From: Pyrus communis
Lineage: Eukaryota; Streptophyta; Magnoliopsida; Rosales; Rosaceae
DNA length: 64,000 nucleotides
Reading direction: 5' to 3'
NCBI RefSeq assembly: GCF_963583255.1
Contig: NC_084816.1
Span: 18,277,100 to 18,341,099 of the forward strand
A program made the translations under genes and the position numbers. Below the pieces are notes generated by a model. That model saw only the letters and a program-made list of their open reading frames with translations, did no database searches and was not told where the DNA came from. Below are positions 45,040-56,814 of this stretch, in pieces (within the stretch, counting starts at the first letter, position 1; each line of letters opens with the position of its first letter).

Positions 45040-45295
45040 TTAGTTTGGATAAACAACACTATGAAGGCAACCGGCGAACATCTTCAGTTTGGATAAACAA
45101 CACTATTGTCGTAGAATCAGCCGTTCCCGGAGCACCTTCGATTTGGATAAACAGCACTGCGTCGAGGCCAACTGGCTACCTATTCAAGTCTCGTTCGAGA
45201 AGGGTTTTCAAATCCTTATTGGCAGAGGTCATCTCATTAGCCTTCTCGATGAAGTGAGGTGTTACAAGTTACTACATTCGGCATATTGAAAGCCG
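45040..45295 (+). repeat. Dispersed LTR-like repeat, copy 1
   Basis: Contains three local repeats of TTTGGATAAACAACACTA-like sequence. The part from 45148 (GGATAAACAGCACTG ... CTACCTATTCAAGTCTC ... GAAGTGAGGTGTTACAA) recurs at 59570-59705. Probably part of an LTR of an unrecognised retrotransposon family. Confidence 0.65.
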
Positions 45296-46405
45296 AATTT
45301 GATATTGAACTTCGAAGAACTAGCAGCCTTATCTTCAGGCTCGAGAATCCAAAGGCCGAGGCTTGTTCCTTCCTCGGCCACAATCGCAAGATCAAGAAGT
45401 CAGTAACGCGCTCAACGCAACATCAACAAATTTTACTCCTCGGCCGAGCTCGGCCGATGAGTTGGCACGCCCCGCATCAACCGAGTTACGTAGTTAGCTC
45501 ATTCGTTACTCGACCTGCGCGCCACGTAGGCTTTGTAATTTTTAGGGTCAACAAGAATACTACACGATTATAAAGTTAATACAATTTTCTTTTGAAGAGG
45601 TACTCGAATATTATTCCATATCTAGGGGTGGATTCATTCAATGGTTTGCCCACCCAAACCTAAAAAAGTCCCCCAACTGACCGGAATTTTGCCCACCTAG
45701 AGTCGGAAATCAACCATAGTGGTGCATGTAGCCTTCCTTTTTTTACTTTAAATTAGTGTAATTGGGTTTTCTTATTCAACCTACTGCATTCCGAGTTCAA
45801 ACTCTCTTCCTCTTCTTAGTTTAAATTAGTGTAGAATATTGCTTATAAAAAAATAAAAAATAAATAAAAAAAAAAAAAAAAAACATTATCCTTTATCATT
45901 CGATACACTATCTTTTTTAAAGTAGATTTATAGATCCACACAAGCAACCGCTACCATAAGTTTTGCATCAAATAGGATTGATAGAGGAATCCTTCATGAG
46001 ATTGATAGGGAAAGCATCTGATGGGGAAAACATCTTTGTAGAAACGCATTATCTCCATGATAAATGACCTTCAAATAGAATCTACATGTATGCCCACAAG
46101 ATATTGTAATTGTTCTTTTAGTTATGTCAAGAAAATAAGGTTTCGTATATATTTTGTTCACTAAATGCTAACAATAAAAGTGGACTCATTATGTATAGCT
46201 TCCTTGTAAAAGGCCACTTTGAATGATTAGATGTTCTTCAGTAAATATCAAAATAGTGGACCAGGGTTGGCGCCCCTTCCATTTAATTTGTTTTCTCATA
46301 TATTTTGGCCCAAAGTTTGATTTTTGGGTGGTTTTAATTGTGACTATATATTTAACTCGTGTAATTTACTAATTGTTGTAGTTGAAGAATATTGATTTGA
46401 TTAAG
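45296..46405. other. Repeat-derived intergenic DNA
   Basis: No gene seen. 45740-45884 holds a SINE-like sequence listed separately. The remainder is AT-rich without recognisable features. Confidence 0.4.
45740..45884 (+). mobile_element. Second SINE-like family, copy 1
   Basis: GAGTTCAAACTCTCTTCCTC (B-box-like) followed by TTAGTGTAGAATATTGCTTATA and an A-rich tail. A diverged relative, TGATTCAAAATCTTCCTCTC ... GGTGTAGAATATCATTTATA, lies at 48615-48667. Boundaries are uncertain. Confidence 0.45.
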
Positions 46406-46600
46406 GGAAAGAGATCTTCTCTGGATTTCTTTCACCAAGGCCACTGGATCAGTGATCCGGGCCTTTAAAATTTCATCCACGGTCAAAAATTATTATAGTT
46501 TAAGGGATCAAAACAGGTGGGTCATTGGATGAAATTTCAAAGGCTTGGATCACTTGATCCGGTGGCCTTGGTGGAAGAGATCCTGAGAGGATCTCTTTCC
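46406..46600. mobile_element. 195-bp foldback MITE, copy 1
   Basis: Nearly the whole element is an inverted repeat: GGAAAGAGATCTTCTCTGGA ... TCACCAAGGCCACTGGATCA on the left pairs with TGATCCGGTGGCCTTGGTGG ... GAGAGGATCTCTTTCC on the right. The loop region holds AAAATTATTATAG. Confidence 0.85.
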
Positions 46601-46796
46601 GTTCTTCACCTTTATTGTGGCGTTTTGTTAGAAAAAAAAAATGATATGTGTAAGTGTATCACACACGATATTATTATATTATTTGATCGAAACACAATAG
46701 AGTAATAAATTGATTCCATATAAGTTGCGTTGGGAGGATTTTTTTTATCAACTTTTGATAACTTTTTTGAATTACCAATAAACAACTCATTTAAAG

Positions 46797-46950
46797 TTAG
46801 GAGTCTTAATGAAACACTTATGATACTGTTCATTTTTAACGTTAATGACATTTTAACTCTAAAAAGTTATTCTTGGTACTATTCACTTACAACACATTTT
46901 TGTCATTTTAGTTAAAACTAAAAAATTTTAAATCATTTTCATTAATTTTT
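46797..46950 (+). mobile_element. MITE (TTTAACGAAAA family), copy 5 (diverged)
   Basis: GGAGTCTTAATGAAACACTT ... GGTACTATTCACTTACAACA ... CATTTTCATTAA follows the family consensus with more changes than the other copies. Confidence 0.6.
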
Positions 46951-47558
46951 TTTTTTTAAATTTGAGACGAAGAAAAAGTAACTCAGTAACTATTAAAGTA
47001 GATTACTTTGTGTTATTGAGTTTCAATATAATTGAAGGGTAATGTAATTTACAGCCCCCTTTTAAGAAAATAAAAGAAAAAAGAGAGAATGTAAAGCTTA
47101 AATTTCTCTAAAAAAATAACTTAAAAGGTATAAACGTACAATGTATAATATGGAACCATAAAATGTATACATTTATTTTACACAAATTTTTTCTTTAAAA
47201 TACAATATCCACTAATACTTTGATACGATCTTCTATACGAATAATAAAATACAATAAAGTGGGCTTCAGTTAAAAAAACTTTACCTAGTCTTTTAACCCG
47301 GTGTAAGAAAAAAGAGTAACACCCTTTGTAGACTAAACACACATGAGCTATCCGCAACAAGTCAATGTCGAGTGCTACTCAAACTATAGCATTTCTTGTC
47401 TGCAATTGACTCCATTTAATTGTCAAAATTTAACAAAGTTTACTAATTCCCGCAATTCAAGAAATATGACTTAGTTTTTGTCAAATTTTTCAACATAAAT
47501 GGTTTGTGAGGGTAAATTAAAATGAAAATATTAATTACTAATTCCGTTTGAGAATCAA
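46951..47558. other. AT-rich intergenic DNA
   Basis: No gene, RNA or repeat that I can recognise. Confidence 0.5.
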
Positions 47559-47745
47559 GGAAAGAGATCTTATCCGAATCTCTTCTACTAAGATCATCGG
47601 ATCAAGTGATCCAAACCTACGAAATTTCATCCAACCACCCACCTGTTTTGATTATTTAAAAGCTATAATAATTTTTAACTGTTAGATGAAATTTCAAAAA
47701 TTCGGATTACTTAATCAGGTAACCTTGATAGAAGAGATCCGAAAA
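47559..47745. mobile_element. Foldback MITE, copy 2
   Basis: GGAAAGAGATCTTATCCGAA ... ATCGGATCAAGTGATCC ... GAAATTTCATCC on the left, GATGAAATTTCAAAAATTCGG ... GAAGAGATCCGAAAA on the right. Same family as 46406, more diverged. Confidence 0.75.
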
Positions 47746-48187
47746 TAATTACTTTATGTGAAGAGCAACCTTCTCGTGGGTTTGGTGATGCCTTTGCATT
47801 TTTGCACTTGCTATTTTAGTGAAATAGCTGGATTTGCTGGCTTCGTTTGACAGTAACAGATCCACTTGCTCTGTTTTTACGTATTATTGCATTTGATATT
47901 TTAGTACCACAAAAAGGCATCCAAGGGCGTCACCACGTGGCCGCTTCAGCATACTACACGTGGCGACCATGGCCAAACCTACACGTCCTGCCTTTTGCAT
48001 CCCATGCAAAAATTTGCTTGGCGACGAATGCACGCACGTGGGCAGGGAGGAGGGTTTAAGTTCTACCTCGGGTTCCGAGCCAAAACAGCACTAAACTAAG
48101 CTCTGGATGGGCGCAGACTCATGCTGCCGTTAGATCGAAACTCAATTATTTTAATTTTTAACCCTAATACTCGCCCTTTTATATAGG
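47746..48187. other. Intergenic DNA with ACGTG words
   Basis: No gene. CACGTGG and related ACGTG-containing words occur four times between 47934 and 48045. Ends with CCTTTTATATAGG, the left copy of the duplication flanking the next MITE. Confidence 0.4.
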
Positions 48188-48382
48188 CCTTGGATCTTCT
48201 CGTGAGCTTAAGGAGAGGATTTTTTTAACCAAATAATTTGGGCTGCTTGATGAAAATTCAACGTCTACAAACAGGGAGGTTCTTTTACAATTATAATAAT
48301 TATAGCCGTTGGATTTTCATCCAACTATCTAAGTTTTTTGGTCAGGAGGATCCTCTCCTTGGGCTCAGGAAAGGATCCAAAT
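48188..48382. mobile_element. Foldback MITE, copy 3, with 13-bp flanking direct repeat
   Basis: 195 bp, the same length as copy 1. Left CCTTGGATCTTCTCGTGAGC / AAGGAGAGGAT; right AGGATCCTCTCCTTGGGCTC / AGGAAAGGATCCAAAT. CCTTTTATATAGG flanks it at 48175-48187 and 48383-48395. Confidence 0.8.
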
Positions 48383-49263
48383 CCTTTTATATAGGTCAAC
48401 TATATTCTATATGTACTTAGGCTGTTGGCAATAGGGAATCCAAAGAACAATTTCTCCTCTGATACTTGAAATTGTTAAGATGGTTTAGATTCGAGACTTG
48501 ACTTCATAAGACAACAAGAAATAAGAAGCATGTGATGAGATGCAGGTCGTGAATTATCTTGATGATTAGACTGGCTTTTTTTTTTTTTTTTTTTAAATTC
48601 ACTTTGTTCTGATTCAAAATCTTCCTCTCTTTTTACTAGAGAAACTTGGTGTAGAATATCATTTATACCAAAAAACAACATTTAATGATTTTTTTTTCTC
48701 AGCATTTTAAGGTGTAACATGAATGTCAGATTTGAAAAATGCACAAATGCAAGTTCTAAGAATGAAAATCTAAAAAATGTGCAGCGAATTGGGCTACATT
48801 ACTTTTGTTTTTTGGGGGGTGGGGGGGGGGGGGGGGGGGAGACATGGTTCTCTTGCCCAAAAACAGCCTAGATTCTCAAACCAAACCGTTCAACAGAGAT
48901 ATGGTAATAAAAGGTGGTGCTATCCATTATCTACACACCTCTTTTTACTTTTCATATATTTATATTTAATTATTGACCATCAAAGCGAGTAAATTAAAGA
49001 GGATCACAAGTTAACAACTTCAGGCTCTCACCATCTTCATGTCAGTATACTGTATATGGAGAAAAAAAAAAGAAAAAACCTAAAAAAACCAAACAACAAG
49101 GCTTAACAGGGATTTGATAAGGTTGCAATTTAAAGGTGAAACCAATCCAAACATGCACACTGCTACGTCTAACTTTAATAGTCGCCACATATGTTAGAGA
49201 AAAATTTCAGATAATACTAGGGATTTCATTGTTATTTAGATGAATTTTTGTAAATCATATGAC
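48383..49263. other. Intergenic DNA with SINE-like fragment and G-run
   Basis: No gene. It holds a T run near 48577, a relative of the SINE-like sequence of 45740 at 48594-48690, and the guanine tract at 48814. Confidence 0.4.
48814..48839 (+). repeat. Guanine homopolymer tract
   Basis: G6-T-G19, preceded by TTTTTT. Capable in principle of G-quadruplex formation; length may be unreliable in assembly. Confidence 0.9.
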
Positions 49264-49751
49264 CAGGGCCAACCCCTGAGGGTATTCAAACAATACGACT
49301 GCCTAGAGTCTCCGATTTTTTGGGCGCAAAAATTTTGTATTATATCTATTTGTGTTATAAATATTATAAAAGTAAGATAGATATATGGCACAGAAAGCAT
49401 GTCGGCATGGTCGTTAAGGCGTGATGGTTGCTCATTGTCCCCGATTCAAAACTCAAAGAAGTTGTTTTATATTTTAATTAATTTTGTATTAACTAAAATG
49501 GCCACACTATAGCCCAGAACTCTTAACAAAAATATTCAAATAAAATTAGAAAACCTAGTCTAATAAGAATTTTTATTTTTATTTTTGGCCTTTGTATTAA
49601 TTTTTACTAGTATTTGATGTAGAAAGATTTTTTCATGTATTTAGCAAATACTTTTCTACATATTAATGTATAAAATGTTAGGTGTCAGTGTACTGTAGGG
49701 CCTCAATCAGAAGGCTTGCCTAGTATGATCAAAATTTTAGAACCGACCCTG
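49264..49751. mobile_element. hAT-like non-autonomous element, ~488 bp
   Basis: The left end CAGGGCCAACCCCTGAGGG and the right end, reverse complement CAGGGTCGGTTCTAAAATTTTG, are typical hAT termini. The 8-bp flanks CATATGAC and CATACATT are only partly alike, so the duplication has decayed or the boundary is slightly off. Inside, 49400-49460 looks tRNA-like (TGGTCGTTAAGGCG ... GATTCAAAACTC). Confidence 0.6.
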
Positions 49752-50810
49752 CATACATTAATAATTAAATTATTATTAAAGTATGAATTAATATTTTTAT
49801 TTCTTATTACTAACGTATCATATAATTTAAAAATGTAAACTAAAAAATTGAGTTATCAGCATGACTGTATGGTAAAAAGCATGCGTACGAATCCAAGGGC
49901 ATCTGACCCCAGGTCACCGTCAATCAACTCAATCCCAATTGGTACAAGTGATGTGGGGGCCTCACCAAACCAAGTCCGAATACCTTTGCCCACTCGTGGG
50001 CCGATGTGAGAGTTGCACAGTGCGTTATCTGAACTGAAGTCGTTTAGGTTTCGAAACACACCTACGTAACTGCATACATATTCACGGACTCCATCAACAA
50101 ATGCAATACTAAAGTTTCCAACTTTCCATGCGATTATATCAGCATATTACATGTGGTTTTAATGCACTATTTGTTTCCACCCTAAAACATTGCCTTCTGT
50201 CTCCCCCTTTGCTAAGAAAACATGGAGAATGAAGGCATGCACTTGAGCCAAACAAGACTGAGCGTGAGGGGTTTATGCTCAAGCGGGTTTAAGACAATAT
50301 TCCGTCAGTAACTGAGTGAGTTTATGTATTCGATTTCCACTTTTCTTATGTTTCTCGTAAACAAAAGAAAATAATAATGCTTTAAATCAGATAAAATCAA
50401 GCTAAGTTTTCATTTTATCATAAGAATAAATGGAGTAGATGATTGAGCTCTTATGTTAGTAATTAAATGTTAGCATAGGCAATGTACCCTAAAGTAATTT
50501 CCAAATTCTAATCTCGTAATTCTAAACAATCTCTTATGCTAGTAATTCTAAACAATCTCGTAATCTCATATGTTGTCATTGTTTATAGTAAGATGTATGT
50601 TTCCTTTCAAACAAGCAATTCTAGTTAATTGACAATATAACACGACAAACAAAAATATTACTTATATAAAGATTAACATCGTTTTCTTTTCTTGTTTAAG
50701 GATTTAATTATGATCTGTTAGTCATTTTTAGGGAATAATTATTGTTTGCAAATTTTGACCTATTAATCGTTTTAAAGAATAAATGGGCAGATGATTCTTA
50801 TGTTAGCAAC
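49752..50810. other. AT-rich intergenic DNA
   Basis: No gene seen; ORFs are short and unsupported. Ends with TTAGCAAC, the left target duplication of the next element. Confidence 0.45.
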
Positions 50811-50876
50811 CAAGGTTCTAAAAAATGCTAGGTGCTAGTCGGATGACGGGTTGGTAGGTTGGTGCCTAGTGCCTAG

Positions 50877-51152
50877 TGTTAGATGAAGTCAAAAGGCAAT
50901 AACTGCTAGCGTGCTTTGAGGAGTTCAATTGGGTTTAGAACTTCTATCAGATTGGTCCTCCTAGTTTATAGGATGTATTTTTTCAAATACTTGTAATCTG
51001 CTAATTTCAGTTTGTATCTTTTGAATTTCAAAGTTCCTTGTAAATAGGGTTTTCAAACCCTCTGATGTAATCTAGTTGATGTTATAAATACAAGCATCCC
51101 TCAGTTGAAAGGTATGCAATCAAAGTGAAGAACCTGAGTTTTAAGTTTTATA
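50877..51152 (+). repeat. 5' LTR of the Copia element
   Basis: 276 bp, with TATAAATA at 51083-51090 as the likely core promoter. Confidence 0.9.
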
Positions 51153-51165
51153 TGGTTTCTAGAGC
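51153..51165 (+). other. Primer-binding-site remnant of the Copia element
   Basis: TGGTTTCTAGAGC directly follows the LTR and resembles the initiator-Met tRNA site TGGTATCAGAGC with changes. Confidence 0.65.
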
Positions 51166-51223
51166 AATTTTTGTCTAACGACAACTACGATCCTAGTTTC
51201 TAGTTCTTCCCACACTCGCTTCC

Positions 51224-54200
51224 ATGGTTGCAAATAATGTTTCCACTGATTCACCCACCTTACCCACCCAATAAAACATTATCCATTCTTTCTCCATTGT
51301 CGTCAATATCAAGCTTGATAAGACCAACTACCTACTGTGGTTGGCTCAAATACTCCCTATCCTAAAAAGTAGAGACCTCATGGGATACGTTGATGGCACG
51401 CTACTGTGTCCTCCAAAACATATGACTGGCTCAACTACTGTGAACCAAGCATACACTACTTGGGTCCAACAAGATCAAATGATCCTCAGTTGGATAAATG
51501 ATTCGCTGACTACTTCTGTCTTATCTATGGTGGCAAGTAAACGCACTGCTCGAGCTACCTGTGAAGCTCTTGACCAAAGGTATGCATCCACTTCTTAAAA
51601 TAGAATTTTGTTTCTGAGAAATGAGTTGTTGCAGACAAAAGAAGGTGATCTATCTGTGGCGGATTACCTGGATCGCATGAATGTGATAACTGACAATCTT
51701 GCTCTCGCTGGGCAACCTGTGAATGATGAAGAACTTGTCCAGATTGTGTTGAATAATCTTGGACCAACCTTTGAGATGACTGTGAGTGCTGCACAAGCCC
51801 GTGACAATCTTATACCGTATCCCACTCTTAAAGCACTTTTGTTAACTCCAAAAAGAAGAATGGCGGATCAAACTGTTCCTTTGGTAGAGAGGACTACAAT
51901 CAATGCGTTCATTGCTGCACGAGGCTGTGGTGGTGGCCGTTCTCGTGGTGGATCACGAGGTACTTTTTCCTCAAATCGGGGTACTGCTGCAAGGGGCTAC
52001 AACAACCCCCGTAACAACAACTCTCAACGTAATGTTCAAGGTAATGGAGAAAGGTCAGTTCCTTATGGTGATCGAATTATTTGTCAAATTTGTGGCAAAC
52101 CTAGGCATCCTGCCCTTAACTGTTACCAGGGCATGAATGTTGCCTTTGAAGGTAGAATTCCTGCCAAACGTCTCTCGACAATGACGTCCTCACCCATTAC
52201 ACTCAACAAGCAGCAGAATGGTGTTTGGCTCTTCGATACAGGTGCCAATGCACATTTACTCCAGAACTTCAAAATCTGGTTAATCCCAAGAAGTACCATG
52301 GTAATGATGGAGTGGGAGGTGTAGATAATAACTCTAGTATTTCTATTGCTCACTATGGTTCCAATCAACTTGAAACCAATGCTTGTTCATTTGCTTTATG
52401 TGATATCCTTCATTGCTCTACTACCGCCACCAATATTATTTCTGCTTATAAGTTCACCTTAGACAATGATTGTTACTTGTTAATCTTTCCATATTTCTTT
52501 ATTGTTAAGGACCTCAAGACACGGAAGACGCTTTTCCGAGGGAAATGTGAGAATGGGTTATACCTATTTCCAAGTGGCGGTGGACAAATCAAGTATCCCG
52601 TTTCTGCATTCGTGGGAACTAGAGTTTCAGTTCAGAAGTGGCATGCTCGTCTTGGTTATCCTGCCAAACCCATAATAAATCTTTTAATTTTGAATAAGTT
52701 GGTACCAATTCATGGTATCCTTGATGTACCCTATTGTGAGTCATGTCCTTTAGGAAAGAGTACTAGGTTACCTTTCAATGTGTCTGAGTCTGTTTCGCAA
52801 TTTCTTTTGCAACTTTTACATTTTGATCTGTGGTGTTCTCCAGTTAGTTCTAATGAAGGCTTTCGTTATTACTTGTTATTTGTGGATGATTATTCGCGAT
52901 ATTCTTGGATTTTTCCTATGAAACAAAAATCGGAAGTCTTTGAAATATTTGTCAAGTTTAAAGCTAAAGTTGAGAACATGTTTGATTGCTCAATTAAAAC
53001 CCTTCAATGTGATGAAGGCGGTGAATACAAAAGTCATGTCTTTCAAAACTTTCTGGCAAAACATGGGATTTCACAACGTTTTTCCTGTCCCAAACACCCT
53101 GAACAAAATGGATTGGCAGAACGAAAACATCGACACATTGTTGAAACTAGTATTGTTATGCTTTCCCAGTCTCATATGCCTAACAAGTTTTGGTTTGATG
53201 CGTGCCAAACTGCTACATATTTGATAAACTGTTTGCCAACCTGTTCCAACACATTACCCTTTGAAAAATTGTTCCAATGAAAACCTAATTATCATACGTT
53301 AAAAATTTTTGGTTGTCGATGTTTTCCATGGTTAACACCTTACACTCAAAATAAGTTGCAACAAAAGTCAAAGTCATGTATTTTTCTTGGGTATTCATTG
53401 AACCATCAAGGATATAAATGCTTGGATTTGTCCACGAGACGAGTTTATTTGTCTCGCCATGTCCTATGCGATGAGGACTTTTTCCCTTTCCAGGGACTCA
53501 CATCTTCTTATGAAAGTGTTGAATCAACAGGTAACAATCATTTACCCCAATTACTTTTTACATTTCATCCATTACTATCCTCCAATCCTAGTTCCTCTAG
53601 TATACTTATGCGTCAAGAAACCTTGCTAGCCTCATCCATTCCTAGTCCCACCAATTTACCCGTGCACTAAATCCCGTCTTCTAACTTAAATTCCATACAT
53701 TCCCACGACTCCCAACCTAATCCTATGACTTCTCCTAATTATCCCATCCCACCTATAGAACCTATATTGCATGTAGGAGTCTTACCAACGTTAAATGAGT
53801 AAGCATCAGTGACCCCAGAACCATTGCCAGGGCCTACAAATACTACCAATGCCACAGAACATCGTATAACCACACGATCTAAGTCAGGGGTTCACAAACC
53901 AGATCTCAAGTATGCTATACATGTTACGATTGACAACTCTTCTCTTGAACCTACCTATTTCAGTTAGGCCATTAAGCATCTGGAGTGGAGGGATGCTATG
54001 GTGTAGGAATTTAATGCATTACAGCGATGTGGAACATGGACTCTAGTTCCATATCATCTTGATATGAATTTGCTTCCAAGTAAGTGGGTGTTCAAACTCA
54101 AGAGACGAGGAGATGGCACTATTGAGCGTCATAAAGCTCGATTAGTGGCCAATGGTTTTCATCAAAAGGCTGGTGTGGATTACACTGAGACCTTCAGTCC

Positions 54201-55501
54201 CGTGGTTGAACATAGCACCATCAGACTTGCTCTTAGTCTTGCAGTTTCGAAGAAGTGGCTTGTGAGGCAACTGGATGTCCAAAATGTATTTTTGCATGGT
54301 TATTTGCATGAACAGGTTTTCATGCGTCAACCCTCGGGGTTTGTTGATAAGCAATTTCCCAGTCATGTTTGTAAGTTGCAACGCTCTATTTACAGTTTAA
54401 AACAAGCACCTAGGGCTTGGTTCCAACGTTTCTCAGACTTTTTGCTTCAACTGGGATTCGAAGAGTCTACATGTGATTACAGTTTATTTGTCTTCAATCA
54501 ACATGGTCTGTATCTTATTCTTCCTGATCTATGTAGATGACATTTTAATCAGAGGGAACAATCCTCGCCAAATGGATCACTTGATTAAGAAACTTGGCAA
54601 CTTGTTTTCAATGAAGGATTTAGGGCCACTAAGTTATTTTCTGCGAATCGAAGTCATGTATAATGGGGATTCCATGCATCTCAGTCAGTCCAAGTATGCC
54701 TTGGATTTACTGACCTGTACGAAATTCACTGAAGCAAAGCCAATTTCAACTCTTACTTCCTCTGGTCAGAAGCTTAGTGCTTATGTTGGAGATCCATATG
54801 AACATCCAGATATGTACCGTAATATTGTTGGTGCACTACAGTATCTCACCATTACCCGGCCGGATTTATTGTACGCTGTTAATTAGGTATGTCAGTTCAT
54901 GCACTCTTCGAAAAACACTCACTGGATGGCAGTCAAAAGGATTCTTCGTTACTTGAAGGCCACATGTCATCATGGTTTACTGTACAAACCTGGGACTGCC
55001 ATGTTGACTGCATATTCAGATGTTGATTATGCTGGTAATCCTGATACTCGCCACTCCATAGGTGGCTTCTATATTTATTTAGGCTCGAATCTTGTTTCCT
55101 GGAGTTCGAAGAAGCAAAAAATAGTCTCAAGATCTAGCGCAGAAGTGGAGTATAGGTAGTTAGCTTATATTGCCACTGAATTGTCGTGGTTAAGGTCTTT
55201 GTTTAAGGACTTGCACTTGCATTTGGTGCAACCCACGATCTGGTGTGACAACGTTTCTTCTATTGCGCTTGCATTAAATCCAGTGTTCCACTCCAGAACT
55301 AAGCATCTAGAGGTTGATTATCATTATGTTCGTGAGAAGGTTGTTCGTGGTCAGTTGTTAGTTAACTATGTTTGTTCCCAGGACCAGCGTGCTGATATTT
55401 TCACTAAAGGTTTGTCTTCATTGCAGTTTAAGTTCCTTGTGTCCAAGCTTCCAGTTGTTCCACAACCTGTCAGCTTGCGGGGGGCTGTTAAACGAAGTTA
55501 A
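51224..55501 (+). pseudogene. Decayed Copia gag-pol
   Basis: In order: gag with NYLLWLAQILPILKSRDLMG and a CCHC knuckle (CQICGKPRHPALNC); protease LFDTGANAHLL near 52235; integrase with HARLGYP ... CESCPLGK, HFDLWCSP, CDEGGEYKS and HPEQNGLAERKH; reverse transcriptase WVFKLKRRGDGTIERHKARL ... QLDVQNVFLHG ... YVDD; RNase H SSAEVEYR ... TKHLEVDYHYVREKV. The frame is broken repeatedly: stops near 51272, 51597, 53278, 53667, 53966, 54004, 54884 and 55157, with frame changes near 52230 and 54500. It cannot make a full polyprotein. Confidence 0.9.
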
Positions 55502-55761
55502 AAGGTAGTAATTGCCAGCGTGCTTTGAAGAGTTCAATTGGGTTTAGAACTTCTATCAGATTGGTCTTTCTAGTTTATAGGATTTATTTTTTCAAATACT
55601 TGTAATATGCTGATTTCAGTTTATATCTTTTGAATTTCAAAGTTCCTTGTAAATAGGGTTTTCAAACCCTCTGATGTAATCTAGTTGATGTTATAAATAC
55701 AAGCATCCCTCAGTTGAAGGGTATGCAATCAAAGTGAAGAACCTGAGTTTTAAGTTTTATA
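55486..55761 (+). repeat. 3' LTR of the Copia element
   Basis: 276 bp; differs from the 5' LTR at ~15 positions, mostly C/T and G/A transitions. Confidence 0.9.
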
Positions 55762-56231
55762 CCTAGGTGGCTAGGTGGGGTCGTGGTGGGCGCCTAGGCG
55801 GATTTAGGTAAATTTGTTATATATCTTGTAAATAAGTGCATATTGACACTTACAAAGAATTATACTTGTATGAAACCCTCGGATAAGATAATAAAATAAT
55901 GATAAAATGCAAAAAGAGTATCCAACAAGTCCAAAATTTAAAAACACATTAAGCATATATGCCATATAACCATAGTGAGGAGTATTGTAGGATGACACAT
56001 GTACAACAAGTTCACAATTTAAAACCACATAAAATGAAATATAGGAGGAAAATAAGGAAATATAGTAATGTAAGATACTTGCAAAGTTACAAAGCTAGGC
56101 AAAGTTAAACAACAAAAAAAAAAAAAAACCGCCTAGCCCGCCTAGAGCCTAGCCAATTTTTCCAACCGATTTGCAAGAAAACGCCTCGGGTTACCACCAC
56201 CTAGGCCATTTTTTAGAACACTATTAGTAAC

Positions 56232-56814
56232 TAAATGATAGTGTTTAGACCTAAGATAATGGGTTTGGGCCGAGTTTGATTATGAGCTTGGCTCAGAATT
56301 GGACAAATTCTTAATTCTCAGGTTTATTTGGATGGAAGCCAGCCCAATGAGGGTTAGCTGAATTTGAATCAATCTTGTTGGATTCCTTGAGGATCAAGAT
56401 TAAATTAAGCTAAATTCTAGTTTATTTAGGAGTCTTTGAGAATTAGGAAAACATTATGAGGATTCATAATATTCGAGGATTTAGGTGCAAATTTGATTAG
56501 AATAAGGAATGAATTAATTATGAAGAAAGTACAAGGTTCAGAGTCATAAGTCTAGTAGGAGTAATTGAATCAGGTTTATCCGATAGTCTGGGTCAATGAG
56601 TGCCGAGGAAATACAATCTGAGTGAGACTCTACTTCAGCACCAGGTGAAATCGCTCCTACAAATAGAAGAGGGTATGCAACATTCAAAGGACCTTCAAAT
56701 TAACATACAAATCTATCCTGCACAATTTCTCGCTCTACATGAAACCCTTTCATTTTTTAGAATACAATTGACCTCCCTAACTTCGTCAAGCATACTTCTC
56801 AATTTATGTTAAAT
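56232..56814. other. Repeat-derived DNA left of the solo LTR
   Basis: No gene. The stretch near 56660-56760 (CAAATAGAAGAG ... TTCAAATTAACATACAAA) weakly resembles 44925-44990, and with 59555-59730 may form a second copy of the LTR-like repeat of 45040, split by the solo LTR. Confidence 0.4.

Larger units (their letters stand above)
50877..55761 (+). mobile_element. Ty1/Copia retrotransposon, decayed, nested in a hAT-like MITE
   Basis: 276-bp LTRs at 50877-51152 and 55486-55761 begin TGTTA and end TTTTATA; the 5-bp duplication CCTAG lies at 50872-50876 and 55762-55766. A primer-binding-like TGGTTTCTAGAGC follows the left LTR and a polypurine GCTTGCGGGGGGC precedes the right. The LTRs differ at ~15 of 276 positions by my count (5.4%), so it is clearly older than the Tat element. 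The domain order gag-protease-integrase-RT-RNase H is that of Copia. Confidence 0.93.
50811..56223. mobile_element. hAT-like MITE split by a Copia insertion
   Basis: The ends CAAGGTTCTAAAAAATG and (reverse complement of the right) TAGTGTTCTAAAAAATG are inverted repeats, flanked by TTAGCAAC (50803-50810) and TTAGTAAC (56224-56231), an 8-bp duplication with one change. Without the Copia element the MITE is ~522 bp, rich in GCCTAG words (50811-50876 plus 55767-56223). Confidence 0.7.
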
